A stretch of 64,000 nucleotides of DNA from Methylobacterium terricola (GCF_006151805.1 NZ_VDDA01000004.1:186001-250000); one strand, 5' to 3'. Positions 9,102 to 18,099 are shown, counted from the first letter of the stretch. A program made the numbers and translations. The notes: a model not told the origin generated them from the letters alone.

Positions 9102-10286
9102 TTAGGTCGAGGGAGCGCCGGATTCGCCGGCGAGGCCGGATTCCGGGATCAGCGTACCGTCCGCAACGACCCGATAATCATGACCTTTCCAAGTCACGGC
9201 ACCGGAGACGAAGCACCAGGCAAAGCCCGCGAAGGACAGGAGGTCGCGGATCGGCAACAGCCAGTACGGATGAGGCTCGAGGCCGAAGGCCCGCTCGATC
9301 CGCACGCACAGCACGATCCGGCAGGCGAGCGCGAGCGCCGCGGTGGCGAGGGTGTAGACTCCCGCATCCGGCAGCAGCGCCGCGATGAGCGCCAGCGGGA
9401 AGGCATGGGTGACCAGCGTGCCGGCATAGCCGACGGGATCGACGTTGCGGATGGTGCGGTTCCACCGGGTCTCGTGGCGCCACAGGCCGCCGAGCGAGGT
9501 GTCGACGCAGGTATGCCCGATGGTGAAGTTCGGGATCGCCACGATCCCGCCCTGCGCCCGCAGCGCCGCCCCGAGGGTGTAGTCGTCGGCGAGGTCGTCG
9601 CGGATCGCCTCGAAGCCGCCGATCTGCCTGAGCCTCTCGGTGCGGAACGCGATGGTCGAGCCGAAGCAGGGATCGGCGAGGCCGAGCGACGTGCCCATCA
9701 GGACGTTGGGCAGGAACTGGGTGTCGATGGCGAGCGTCGAGAGATGCGCCCACACGCCGCGATTGGCCGGCACGCCGTGATACAGGCAGGTGACGCCGGC
9801 GACGCCCGGACGGGCCAGCTCGGCGACGAGGCGCTCCAGGTAATCGGGCGCCACCACCATGTCGCTGTCGGCCAGCACCACGACCTCGTGGGCGATCAGG
9901 CCGGCCATGTTGATCAGGTTCGAGACCTTGCGGTTCGCGCCGTGCTGGCGGGCATCGACGACGAGGTCGATGCGCAGGCCGGGGTGCTCGGCCTGGAGCC
10001 GGTGCACCACGGCGATCGCCGGATCGGTGGCGGTCTGGACCCCGAAGATCACCTGCACGGCACCGGCATAGGCCTGGGTGCAGAAGGTCGTGAGATTGGG
10101 GTGGAGGTTCGGCTCGTCGCCGCAGAGCGGCTTCAGCAGGGTCACGGACGGGCGGGCGGCGTCGGCGGGGAGCCGCGGCACCGCCCGCCGCGCGAGGCGT
10201 CCGGCGAGCCAGGCGGTGGTGAGGCCGTAGACGCATCCGGCGAGCGCCAGGACGATCAGCAGGGCGGAGATCCAGGTCCATTCCAT
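9102..10286 (-). CDS. hpnI: Hopanoid glycosyltransferase HpnI
   Basis: A 394-residue membrane-bound GT2 glycosyltransferase. One transmembrane helix (about residues 5-27) precedes the catalytic domain, which begins PSVTLLKPLCGDEPNLHPNL and carries the DSD metal site in VVVLADSDMVV. The CFGSTIAFRTERL block and hydrophobic segments near residues 285-385 follow the ceramide-glucosyltransferase-like pattern of HpnI. The reaction is transfer of N-acetylglucosamine to bacteriohopanetetrol at the inner membrane. The gene is followed by hpnJ after 76 bases. Confidence 0.9.
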   Translation of the reverse strand: MEWTWISALLIVLALAGCVYGLTTAWLAGRLARRAVPRLPADAARPSVTLLKPLCGDEPNLHPNLTTFCTQAYAGAVQVIFGVQTATDPAIAVVHRLQAEHPGLRIDLVVDARQHGANRKVSNLINMAGLIAHEVVVLADSDMVVAPDYLERLVAELARPGVAGVTCLYHGVPANRGVWAHLSTLAIDTQFLPNVLMGTSLGLADPCFGSTIAFRTERLRQIGGFEAIRDDLADDYTLGAALRAQGGIVAIPNFTIGHTCVDTSLGGLWRHETRWNRTIRNVDPVGYAGTLVTHAFPLALIAALLPDAGVYTLATAALALACRIVLCVRIERAFGLEPHPYWLLPIRDLLSFAGFAWCFVSGAVTWKGHDYRVVADGTLIPESGLAGESGAPST

Positions 10287-10440
10287 GGCGAGGGGCGATC
10301 CCTGGGTGGAGTTGGCGGCGCGGGGGCGCGGCGGGTTGTCTTATGGTGTCGCAGCAATCCGGCGGCCGGTGGCATCCATCGGAGGATCGGATGGCCGCCG
10401 GAGCCGGGCATCGGCCCTGCGGGCCTTCGGAGCGCGAACG

Positions 10441-11085
10441 CTAGGGCTTGGCCTTGGGGGCCGGCGCCGCCAGCATCGTCTCGGTCGATTTCTTCAGGTG
10501 GGCGAGAAGGCCGTCGGCTCCGCCCTCCTGCAGCGGCTCCGAGAAGCCGGTCCGCAGGGTGCCGGCCTCGCTGACCGTGCCCTGGAGGAAGACGTCGGTG
10601 ATGCGGTTCTCGGCGTTGAGCACGTAGTCGACCGGGGAGGTGTCGCCGCTGCCGTCGGTCACCGTGACGTGCACGATGCGGCCGGGCCCGCGGGCCTCGC
10701 TCTTCGGGTCGATGGCGAAGGTGCTGCCCGCCGCCGCGCTCAGCCGCGTGGCGTATGTCGCCGCCAGGTAGGGGCCGAAGGCCGCGATCAGCGCCTGCTG
10801 CTTCTCGGCCGGGATGTCCTTCCAGCGGGTGCCGACGCCGAGGCGCAGCATCGCCGGCAGGTCGAAGGTCTGCTGCATCGGGCCGGACAGGATCTCGGAC
10901 CGCTCGCGCACGGTGCCGGCCTTCAGCGCCGCCTCGAGGGCATCGGTCATGCGCCGCACGGTCGCGACCGCCGGGTCGCCCTCCCCGGCTGCGGGAGTTG
11001 CGGGAGCCTGAGCCAGCGCCGGCAGCGCGGCCAGCCCGAGGGCGGCGATCGTCAGGCTGCGCAGGATGTCGCGTCGGGTCTGCAC
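10441..11085 (-). CDS. hpnM: HpnM, MlaC/Ttg2D-like periplasmic lipid-binding protein
   Basis: A 214-residue exported protein. The N-terminus TRRDILRSLTIAALGL, ending at ALPALAQA, is a signal peptide. The body has the Tol-Tol-Ttg2 (MlaC) pattern: RRMTDALEAALKAG, LPAMLRLGVGTRWKDIPAEKQQ, VDYVLNAENRITDVF. HpnM proteins accompany hopanoid genes and are thought to carry hopanoids or other lipids between membranes. The start is a GTG (11083-11085) with AAGGAG eight to nine bases upstream. The longer ORF to 11220 runs into hpnL in another frame and is an artefact. The hpnL stop lies 4 bases before this start, so the two are translationally linked. Confidence 0.88.
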   Translation of the reverse strand: MQTRRDILRSLTIAALGLAALPALAQAPATPAAGEGDPAVATVRRMTDALEAALKAGTVRERSEILSGPMQQTFDLPAMLRLGVGTRWKDIPAEKQQALIAAFGPYLAATYATRLSAAAGSTFAIDPKSEARGPGRIVHVTVTDGSGDTSPVDYVLNAENRITDVFLQGTVSEAGTLRTGFSEPLQEGGADGLLAHLKKSTETMLAAPAPKAKP

Positions 11086-11089
11086 CAGG

Positions 11090-12169
11090 TCATTCTCCTT
11101 TGCCGTCGGCGGGCGCCGCGGCGTAGCCGAAGGCGGGCCTGTCGGCCCGGCGCGGGCGGATGATGAAGGCCCGCAGGGCCGCGCCGAGACCGGTCGCCGG
11201 GCGGCGGCCCGGCTCGGCATGGCCGTCTTCCATCGCGTGCCAGAGCATCAGGCTCGGCAGCCCGACCGCGAGGTCGGCCAGCCGCTTGATCAACGACAGG
11301 GCGAGCGCTGCCTCGGCCGGGATGCCGAACACCGCGCAGAGCGCGATCAGGCCACCCTCCTGGGCGCCGAGCGCGCCCGGCACCGCGAAGGCGGCGCCGC
11401 GCACGGCCTGGGCCAGGCTCTCGATCACGATCGCCTCGAGGAAGCCGACCTCGTAGCCCATGAAGCGGAGCGCGATCCAGACCTCGAGGGTGCCGATGAT
11501 CCAGCCGAACAGATGCGTGCCGATGGCGGTGAGAATGCGGCTACGGGCGGCGTAGAGGCCGCGCAGGCGCTCGAACAGCACGTCGACGGCCCCGAAGATC
11601 CGCCACTCGCGCCCGCCGGCGAATCGGTTGATCGCCGCCTGGAGCAGGCTCTGCCCGAAGCGGCGCTGCACGAGGTAGAACGCCACCAGGGCCGGCGCCG
11701 CGACGACGAGGCCGAGGCCGACATAATGGACGATCGGCCCGTCGCCGCCGAGCGCCACCAGGATGCCGAGACCGGCCACCGTGAAGAGGAACTGCGTCAG
11801 CGCCTGGACCATCAGGTCGACGAGGGTCGTCGCGCCCGACAGCGCGCCCGACACCTTGTGCAGCGTGAGCAGGCGCGCGCCGATCAGGTCGCCGCCGACC
11901 TGCGCCACCGGGAGCAGCGTGTTGACGCCCTCGCGCACGAAGCGCACGCTGACGCAATCGCGCAGCAGCGGCCTCTCGCCGCGGGGAAACACCACCCACC
12001 ATCCGAGGCCCGCCCAGGCCACGGCCACGAAGCGCGCGACCACGACCAGCACGGCGCCCCAGCCGGACGCCCACAGGGCGGCCGCGACGGCGTCCGGCCC
12101 CGAGGAGACGAACAGGCCGATCACGGTGCACAGGCCGGCGATCAAGCCCAGTGTCGTCAATCGCTTCAT
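11090..12169 (-). CDS. hpnL: HpnL, hopanoid-associated integral membrane protein
   Basis: A 359-residue protein with about eight transmembrane helices of the lysylphosphatidylglycerol-synthase flippase type. Family signatures are VRFVREGVNTLLPVAQVGGD, AAFAVPGALGAQEGG and LALSLIKRLADL. HpnL is associated with hopanoid loci; a role in moving hopanoids or their precursors across the inner membrane is inferred. The ATG at 12167-12169 is preceded by AGAGGG. It is the first gene of the minus-strand hpnL-M-I-J-K run. The 298 bases upstream, shared with a divergent amidinotransferase gene, should hold both promoters. Confidence 0.88.
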   Translation of the reverse strand: MKRLTTLGLIAGLCTVIGLFVSSGPDAVAAALWASGWGAVLVVVARFVAVAWAGLGWWVVFPRGERPLLRDCVSVRFVREGVNTLLPVAQVGGDLIGARLLTLHKVSGALSGATTLVDLMVQALTQFLFTVAGLGILVALGGDGPIVHYVGLGLVVAAPALVAFYLVQRRFGQSLLQAAINRFAGGREWRIFGAVDVLFERLRGLYAARSRILTAIGTHLFGWIIGTLEVWIALRFMGYEVGFLEAIVIESLAQAVRGAAFAVPGALGAQEGGLIALCAVFGIPAEAALALSLIKRLADLAVGLPSLMLWHAMEDGHAEPGRRPATGLGAALRAFIIRPRRADRPAFGYAAAPADGKGE

Positions 12170-12467
12170 GACCCTCTTTCTGTCGCAGCGGCCGCGGCCC
12201 CGTCAGGCGCGCCATTCCGGCAACGGGGGCGAAACAAAGCAGCGCCGTTGCGTCTCGGCACGTTGCAGCTTTGGTGGGCGCTGTCTATCACCGCCCGGAC
12301 ACAGTGCCGGCGAAACCGGCATGTTCCACCGGCCCGGCGAGCCCGCCCAAGCATCGCCGCAAGCTTATGTTATGGCGCAGCTTCCTTGCCCACCGGACGT
12401 GACCGGCGGGGCCCGGAAACGCGCGAGAGAAGGCCGCTCGCGACGGCCGTCAGGGGATGGACGAGGC

Positions 12468-13652
12468 ATGGATCGGGAGACGACCTTCGAGGCCGAGCGC
12501 GGCGCGCTCGACGATGCCACCGCGCATGACCTGGCGCCCTTCCGGGGCGAGGCCCCGGGCCGGGTCACGGCGCCGCAATCGCCGGTCATGGCCTGGAACG
12601 AGTGGGATCCCCTCGAGGAGGTGATCGTCGGCTCGCTCGACGGGGCGACGATTCCGACCCACCACCTGACGGTGATCTTCAACCTGCCGCGGGCGGCCCA
12701 GCCGTTCTACCGGCTCGCCTCCGGCTGGAAGTATCCCGGCTTCATGAAGAAGCTCGCCCAGCAGGAGCTGGACGGCTTCATCAAGATCCTGGCCGGCGAG
12801 GGCGTGAAGATCCGCCGTCCCGATTCCGTCGACTTCTCGAAGAAGTTCAAGGCGCCGCGCTGGTCCTCGCGCGGCTTCTGCGTCGCCTGCCCGCGCGACC
12901 CGTACCTGGTGATCGGCGACGAGATCATCGAGAGCCCGATGTGCTGGCGCTCGCGCTACTTCGAGGGCGATGCCTACCGCTCGCTGTTCAAGGAGTATTT
13001 CCGGGCCGGCGCGCGCTGGACCTCGGCGCCGCGGCCGCAGCTCACCGACGACCTGTACAACTACGACTACCGGGTGCCGAACCTGAAGGCCGGCGAGCCG
13101 ATGCAGTTCACGGTCAACGAGTTCGAGCCGGTCTTCGACGCGGCCGACTTCGTGCGCTGCGGCCGCGACCTGTTCGTCACCCGCTCGAACGTCACCAACC
13201 TGATGGGCATCGAGTGGCTGCGCCGCCACCTCGGGCCGGGCTTCCGCATCCACGAGATCGAGAGCCGCTGCCCGCAGCCGATGCACATCGATTCGTCGTT
13301 CATGCCGCTCGCCCCCGGCAAGGTGCTGGTCAACCCCGACTACATCGACATCGAGAAGCTGCCGGCGGTGCTCAAGAAGTGGGACGTGCTGATCGCGCCC
13401 CGTCCCGACCCCGTCGAGGGCTTCATGAGCAAGATCTCGATGTGCTCGCCCTGGACCTCGATCAACGTGCTCGCCATCGACGAGAAGAAGATCGTGGTCG
13501 ATGCGAGCCAGCCGACGCTGATCAAGGCGCTCAAGGACTGGGGCTTCGACCCGATCCCGACCCCGTTCCTGTCCTACGGCCCGTTCGGCGGCTCGTTCCA
13601 CTGCGCCACGCTCGACGTGCGCCGGCGCGGCGCGCTGAAGTCGTACTTCTAG
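12468..13652 (+). CDS. Glycine amidinotransferase-like enzyme
   Basis: A 394-residue amidinotransferase close to L-arginine:glycine amidinotransferase (AGAT). The catalytic triad can be placed: Asp224 in EPVFDAADF, His273 in PQPMHIDSSF and the nucleophile Cys379 in GGSFHCATLDVRRRG. The spacing between them matches the animal enzyme within two residues. AGAT moves the amidino group of arginine to glycine, giving guanidinoacetate and ornithine. Bacterial relatives also act on other amines in natural-product pathways, so the acceptor is uncertain. No guanidinoacetate methyltransferase is nearby. The ATG at 12468 has AGGGG about 11 bases upstream. A strong hairpin follows the stop. The gene stands alone and diverges from hpnL. 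Confidence 0.88.
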   Translation: MDRETTFEAERGALDDATAHDLAPFRGEAPGRVTAPQSPVMAWNEWDPLEEVIVGSLDGATIPTHHLTVIFNLPRAAQPFYRLASGWKYPGFMKKLAQQELDGFIKILAGEGVKIRRPDSVDFSKKFKAPRWSSRGFCVACPRDPYLVIGDEIIESPMCWRSRYFEGDAYRSLFKEYFRAGARWTSAPRPQLTDDLYNYDYRVPNLKAGEPMQFTVNEFEPVFDAADFVRCGRDLFVTRSNVTNLMGIEWLRRHLGPGFRIHEIESRCPQPMHIDSSFMPLAPGKVLVNPDYIDIEKLPAVLKKWDVLIAPRPDPVEGFMSKISMCSPWTSINVLAIDEKKIVVDASQPTLIKALKDWGFDPIPTPFLSYGPFGGSFHCATLDVRRRGALKSYF

Positions 13653-13660
13653 GATCGGGC

Positions 13661-13706
13661 CGACCGTCATCCCGGAGCCGCGTGGCGGAACCCGGGATGA
13701 CGGTCG
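13661..13706. repeat. Dispersed CGTCATCCCGG palindrome, likely terminator
   Basis: A 15-bp perfect inverted repeat (cgaccgtcatcccgg at 13661-13675 and its complement at 13692-13706) eight bases after the amidinotransferase stop. Related palindromes lie at 18778-18822 and 56948-57095. It probably ends transcription here and also belongs to a dispersed repeat family. Confidence 0.65.
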
Positions 13707-13846
13707 GGACGGCCGCGGCGACAGGCGCGTGGACGCCGATCGCGACCGCGATCCGGCGACGTTCGGGGTTTCGTCACCACTGACCGGCCATGGAAGGACG
13801 GCACGGCGCGAACCGGCGCCGGTGCCGTCCACCCGAAGGCCGTCTC

Positions 13847-13899
13847 CCATGACGATCCTGGCCCCATGACGATCCTGGTCCCATGAGGATCCTGGTACT
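13847..13899 (+). promoter_or_regulatory. Triplicated 17-bp start region with two coupled mini-ORFs
   Basis: Three 17-bp tandem copies of catgacgatcctgg-type sequence place ATG codons at 13849, 13866 and 13883. The first two open six-codon ORFs (MTILAP and MTILVP). Each ends in a TGA that overlaps the next ATG as ATGA, and the third ATG is the start of the dehydrogenase gene (MRILVLGG). Slippage has thus duplicated the gene's own 5' end and made a chain of translationally coupled leader peptides. Effect on expression is inferred. Confidence 0.6.
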
Positions 13900-15178
13900 C
13901 GGCGGCTACGGCCTGATCGGCGCCGCCGTGCTCGCGCAGCTGCTCGATGCCGGTCACGACGTGCTCGCCCTCGGCCGCGACACCGACGCGGCCCAGCGGC
14001 TCTGGCCCGAAGCGACCTGGATCGCGCACGACATCGCCACCTTGAGCGAACCTGCCGCGTGGCATCCGGTCATCACCGGGTGCGACGCGGTGGTGAACTG
14101 CGCCGGCGTGCTGCAGGACGGCCCGCGCGACGACGTGCGCGCCGTCCAGGACGTCGCCATGCGGGCCCTGTTCCGGGCCTGCGCGGCGACCGGTCTCCGC
14201 AGGATCGTCCAGATCTCCGCCGTCGGCGCATCTCCGGAGGCCCGAACCGCCTTCATGCGCAGCAAGGCCGCGGCCGATGCCGCCTTGAGCCGGCTCGACC
14301 TCGACTGGACCATCCTGCGCCCGGGCCTCGTCCTCGCCCCCACCGCCTATGGCGGCACCGCCCTGTTGCGGGCCCTCGCCTCCGCACCGCTCGTCCTGCC
14401 TGTGGTCGGCGGCGCCGGGCCGATCCAGACCGTGCATGTCGACGACGTCGCCGAGGCCGTGCGTCTCGCCGTCGAGGGACGGGTGCCCACACGGGCGGCC
14501 TACGATCTCGTCGAGGACGAGACGCATCCTCTGAGCGAGGTGGTCGCGGCGTTCCGGGCCTGGCTCGGCCATCCGCCGGCCCGGGTCGTGACGGTGCCGC
14601 GGCTCCTGGTGCGGCCGGTGGTGGCGGTCAGCGACGGTCTCGGCCGGCTCGGCTGGCGCTCGCCCCTGCGCAGCACGGCGCTCGCCCAGGTGACCGCGGG
14701 CGTCACCGGCGATCCCGGGCCGTGGCGGCGGGCCGGCGGGCCGGCACTGTCCGGGTTGCGGGCCAGCCTGCGCCGCCTGCCCTCCACGGTGCAGGAGCGC
14801 TGGTTCGGCCGGCTCTGGCTGCTGAAGCCGGCGGTGATCGGCGGATTGGCGCTGTTCTGGCTCGTCTCCGGCCTCGTCGGCCTCGCCCGGTTCGACGCGG
14901 CCGCGTCGGTGTTGACCGGACGCGGCGTCGGGCCGGATGCGGCCCATCTGGCGGTCGCGGCCGGCATCGGGCTCGATCTCACGCTCGGGGCGGCCATGCT
15001 GGTGCGGCGCCTGATGCCGTTCGCAGCGCTCGCGATGATCGGCGGCACCCTCGCCTATCTGGCGGCCGGGACGTGGCTCGCCCCCGATCTCTGGGCCGAC
15101 CCCCTCGGGCCCTTCGTGAAGACGCTGCCCGCCGCCCTCTTGGCGCTCGCCGCCCTCGCCCTGGCCGCCGAGCGCTGA
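13883..15178 (+). CDS. NAD(P)-binding dehydrogenase fused to a DoxX-like membrane domain
   Basis: A 431-residue two-part protein. Residues 1-290 form an atypical SDR/NmrA-like Rossmann domain with the nucleotide loop GGYGLIGAAV near the start, VVNCAGVLQDGP, and the LDWTILRPGLVL segment. The catalytic YxxxK is replaced by FMRSKAAADAALS. Residues about 305-431 contain four hydrophobic helices (AVIGGLALFWLVSGLVGL onwards) of the DoxX-like type. Proteins of this build are widespread and unstudied; an electron-transfer or redox role at the membrane is inferred. The DUF2269 gene begins five bases after its stop, so the two form an operon. Confidence 0.78.
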   Translation: MRILVLGGYGLIGAAVLAQLLDAGHDVLALGRDTDAAQRLWPEATWIAHDIATLSEPAAWHPVITGCDAVVNCAGVLQDGPRDDVRAVQDVAMRALFRACAATGLRRIVQISAVGASPEARTAFMRSKAAADAALSRLDLDWTILRPGLVLAPTAYGGTALLRALASAPLVLPVVGGAGPIQTVHVDDVAEAVRLAVEGRVPTRAAYDLVEDETHPLSEVVAAFRAWLGHPPARVVTVPRLLVRPVVAVSDGLGRLGWRSPLRSTALAQVTAGVTGDPGPWRRAGGPALSGLRASLRRLPSTVQERWFGRLWLLKPAVIGGLALFWLVSGLVGLARFDAAASVLTGRGVGPDAAHLAVAAGIGLDLTLGAAMLVRRLMPFAALAMIGGTLAYLAAGTWLAPDLWADPLGPFVKTLPAALLALAALALAAER

Positions 15179-15183
15179 CGCCG

Positions 15184-15657
15184 ATGCCGTGGATCGATCT
15201 GCTGCGCTGGCTGCACGTGATCGGTGCGACGGTGCTGTTCGGCACCGGTGCCGGCATCGCCTTCTTCATGCTGGTGGCGCACCGCACCCGCATGCCGGCC
15301 CTGGTCGCTCACGTCGCCGGCACGGTGGTGATGGCCGATGCCCTGTTCACCGCGACCGCGGCGGTCCTGCAGCCGCTGACCGGGCTGGCCCTCGCCCATC
15401 TCGTCGGCTGGCCGCTCGGCGAGGGCTGGCTCCTGGCTTCGATCGGGCTCTACGTCGCCGTCGGCCTGTTCTGGCTGCCGGTGGTCGCGATCCAGCTCCG
15501 AATGCGCGACCTGGCGCGGGCGGCCGCCGCGACCGGCGCACCGCTGCCGCCGGCCTATGACCGGCTGTTCCGGATCTGGTTCCTCTGCGGCTGGCCCGCC
15601 TTCGCGGCGATGCTGGCGATCCTCTGGCTGATGACCGCCAGGCCGGCCCTCGGTTGA
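15184..15657 (+). CDS. DUF2269 integral membrane protein
   Basis: A 157-residue protein with four predicted transmembrane helices. The opening LLRWLHVIGATVLFGTGAG, with a conserved His in the first helix, and the ending RIWFLCGWPAFAAMLAILWLM are typical of DUF2269. The function is unknown. It follows the DoxX-fused dehydrogenase by five bases and is presumably its membrane partner. Confidence 0.82.
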   Translation: MPWIDLLRWLHVIGATVLFGTGAGIAFFMLVAHRTRMPALVAHVAGTVVMADALFTATAAVLQPLTGLALAHLVGWPLGEGWLLASIGLYVAVGLFWLPVVAIQLRMRDLARAAAATGAPLPPAYDRLFRIWFLCGWPAFAAMLAILWLMTARPALG

Positions 15658-15670
15658 CCCGCCCGTCGCC

Positions 15671-16558
15671 TCAGCGCCCGGCGGTCGGTCCCTTGTCGGT
15701 CCAGTCCGGCGGGGCGCCGAACGAATCGCCGATGATGCCGTCGATGCCGGGGGCGCGGCCGAAGGCCTGGCAATCGGGGTCGCGGGGCATCTCGCCGAGC
15801 ACCGTGACGCGGACGCGGTCATAGGTCGGGAGGGTGAGCTCGGACTCGAACGGGTCCTCGCCGGTGGCGAGGTACGATCCGAAATCCTGCCCGAAATCGC
15901 CGGCGAGGTCGTAGATGTCGGCGATCGGTGAGAACCGGGCCTGGTTGGTGAAGGAGTTGGCGCCGCCGGCCCACACCATCGCGGCGCGCTGCTGGCGGCG
16001 GGCATCCAGGGCCTCGGCCTCGACCGTCAGGTCGCCGAGCCCGATCGGCAGGCGTGGCACCGGCACCTTGCCGATGGTGTCGGCGAAGCCGACACCGACC
16101 TGCGCGGCGATGGTGATCGCCGCCGAGGCGCCGACCGCGACGCCCGAGGCCGGCACGTTGGTGAGGCCGGCCCGGGTGATGTTCGCCCGTACGGTCAGGT
16201 CGGCCGGGCCGGACGAGACCACATCGTAACGCAAGGACAATTCGTAGCACAAAGCCCGGTCCGCCGCGTTGGCGACGACCCGGCGCTCCTGCTCGGTCAC
16301 GCCGGGGCCCGACACCGCCGCCGTGAAGGTGGTCGGGACGATGCGCACGGTCCGCACCTGCGCCATGGCCCCCTTGTCGATGAAGATCCGCGACTTGGTG
16401 GCGGTCGCCTCGCTCGGTGTCAGGTGGTCGTAGCGCGCCAGCAGCCCGGTCTGGGTCAGGACCGGCGTGGCGCAGCCCGCCAGCACCGCCAAACCGGCCA
16501 CGGCCGCGACGCGGCGGGCGGCCCGCGCGTTCAAGGCAGCCTTGAGTGTCGTCCGCAT
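15671..16558 (-). CDS. DUF3313-type lipoprotein
   Basis: A 295-residue lipoprotein. The signal peptide ends in the lipobox LAGC (Cys about residue 28), so it is anchored in a membrane on the periplasmic side. The pattern LLARYDHLTPSEATATKSRIF and later VRANITRAGLTNVP and AMVWAGGANSFTNQARFS match DUF3313 proteins, whose role is unknown. It converges on the DUF2269 gene with 13 bases between. The ATG at 16556-16558 is the only Met before the signal peptide; the long upstream reading frame is an artefact. Confidence 0.75.
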   Translation of the reverse strand: MRTTLKAALNARAARRVAAVAGLAVLAGCATPVLTQTGLLARYDHLTPSEATATKSRIFIDKGAMAQVRTVRIVPTTFTAAVSGPGVTEQERRVVANAADRALCYELSLRYDVVSSGPADLTVRANITRAGLTNVPASGVAVGASAAITIAAQVGVGFADTIGKVPVPRLPIGLGDLTVEAEALDARRQQRAAMVWAGGANSFTNQARFSPIADIYDLAGDFGQDFGSYLATGEDPFESELTLPTYDRVRVTVLGEMPRDPDCQAFGRAPGIDGIIGDSFGAPPDWTDKGPTAGR

Positions 16559-16799
16559 TCGGTCGCTTTCCCGGATCGCGCGAAGCCGGCTCCGCGGCAC
16601 CCCCGTTGGGGGGAACCCGGAATCCGGCTCCCGGCGGCGCGAGGCGGACCCGTTCGAATCCCGCCACGCCGTTATGACCTGAAGCCTAACTCCCGCCGCC
16701 CGGGTCGGAAAGCCGAGCTTGGCGGCGGCACGCGCTTCGGTCCGGGGCTGTAACGCTTCGGCCACATTGTTTCCGAGGGTCAGGGCCCGCCCGCACCGT

Positions 16800-17588
16800 T
16801 CAGGCCAGGGCCGCCATACTGCAGCTCTGGCCGCCATCCACCGGCAGGCACACGCCGGTGATGAAGCGGGCCTCGTCGGAGGCGAGGAAGACCGCCGCAT
16901 GGGCGATGTCCCAGGCTTCGCCGAGGCGCCCGAGCGGCACCCGGCGGTCGCGGCCCGAAGCGAGCGTGCCGGCGCCGCGGCACTCGTCGGCCAGCGTGGT
17001 GTCGAGCAGGCCCGGCAGGATGGCGTTGGCGCGGATGCCGTCGCGGGCATATTGCATCGCCACCGAGACGGTGGCCTGGTTCACCGCCGCCTTGGCCGCG
17101 GCGTAGGCGAAGGCCGGCGCCCCGGCCCAGCGCAGGGACGCCACCGACGAGATGTTGACCACCGCGCCGGACCGCCGCGCCCGCATTCCCGGCAGCACCG
17201 CCTTGCAGGTGCGCCAGACCCCGCCGACATTGGCCTCGATCGCCCGCCGCCAGCTCTCCTCGTCGAGATCCTCCGGGCCGCCGGCCTCCGACAGCCCGAC
17301 ATTGTTGTGCAGGATGTCGATGCGGCCGAACCGGGCCTCGCCGGCGGCCACCGCCCCCGCCACCGCGTCGTAATCGGTGACGTCGGCGCGGAGGGCCAAG
17401 GCCTCATTGCCCTCCTCGGCGACGATCTGCGCCGTCTCCTCGGCGGCGGCGAGCTCACGATCGACGCAGATCACCCGGGCGCCCTCCCGGGCGAAGGCGA
17501 CGGCGACGGCCTTGCCGTTGCCCCACCCGGTCCCGGCGGAGCCCGCCCCGAACACGATCGCGACCTTCTGCAGCAGGCGTGTCGACAT
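16800..17588 (-). CDS. SDR family oxidoreductase
   Basis: A 262-residue classical short-chain dehydrogenase/reductase. The cofactor loop reads FGAGSAGTGWGNGKAVA (about residues 13-29), followed by HNNVGL, the catalytic Ser in NISSVAS and YAAAK as the Tyr-Lys pair. The acidic residue in VICVDRE predicts NAD rather than NADP. The C-terminus ITGVCLPVDGGQSC is standard. The substrate cannot be read from the sequence. The ATG lies at 17586-17588. The neighbours give no pathway context. Confidence 0.85.
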   Translation of the reverse strand: MSTRLLQKVAIVFGAGSAGTGWGNGKAVAVAFAREGARVICVDRELAAAEETAQIVAEEGNEALALRADVTDYDAVAGAVAAGEARFGRIDILHNNVGLSEAGGPEDLDEESWRRAIEANVGGVWRTCKAVLPGMRARRSGAVVNISSVASLRWAGAPAFAYAAAKAAVNQATVSVAMQYARDGIRANAILPGLLDTTLADECRGAGTLASGRDRRVPLGRLGEAWDIAHAAVFLASDEARFITGVCLPVDGGQSCSMAALA

Positions 17589-17780
17589 GGCCCCGGCCTC
17601 CCTGACCGGGGGGAGAGTCGCGAGAAACGCCGGGGTCGCGCAACGGGCGGCAGAGCAGGGCCGCCCATCCTCGCCCGCATGGATGGAGGCGGTCGCGCGA
17701 CTCATCGGCGAAACGGGCGGGGCTCATACCCCTTCGGACCAAGGAAGACGGGCTCGCGCCGAAATACGGGCGTCGGCCGG

Positions 17781-17984
17781 TCAGGCCCGGGCCGTCGCGC
17801 CGCGCATCGTGCGCCAGGCGGCGACCGCGACCGCCAGGGCGAGGGCGATCTGGGCGATGCTGCCCTCCCCCAGATGGGTATGGCCGAGATCGAGGCGGAC
17901 GGCGAGGCGGACCGCCAGCCCGGCCGCCCAGTAGCCGAGGCAGAAGGTCAGGGCGGCGGAGAGGAGCGCGACGAAGTCGTTCAT
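17781..17984 (-). CDS. Small two-helix membrane protein, function unknown
   Basis: A 67-residue hypothetical protein starting MNDFVALLSAALTFCLGYW, with two hydrophobic segments separated by LDLGHTHLGEGS. A GTG at 17997-17999 would add five residues. No family was recognised. Codon use and hydrophobic pattern look coding, but there is no clear ribosome-binding site, so the call is moderate. Confidence 0.5.
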   Translation of the reverse strand: MNDFVALLSAALTFCLGYWAAGLAVRLAVRLDLGHTHLGEGSIAQIALALAVAVAAWRTMRGATARA

Positions 17985-18099
17985 GGGAGCAAACCCCACG
18001 GTCGAGGAGAAGCCCGGCGCAGCAAGAGCCGCGCCAACCCCGTCACTCAGCCCGATCTCCGCCGTGCCGCCAAGCTATCCCTTCAGCCGAGCGGGCGGT

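Noticed and set aside
16640..16670. tRNA T-loop-like sequence gttcgaatcc
   Set aside because: The flanking bases do not form a T-stem, and no acceptor or anticodon stem fits. Similar words at 63713 and 5248 lie inside coding genes.
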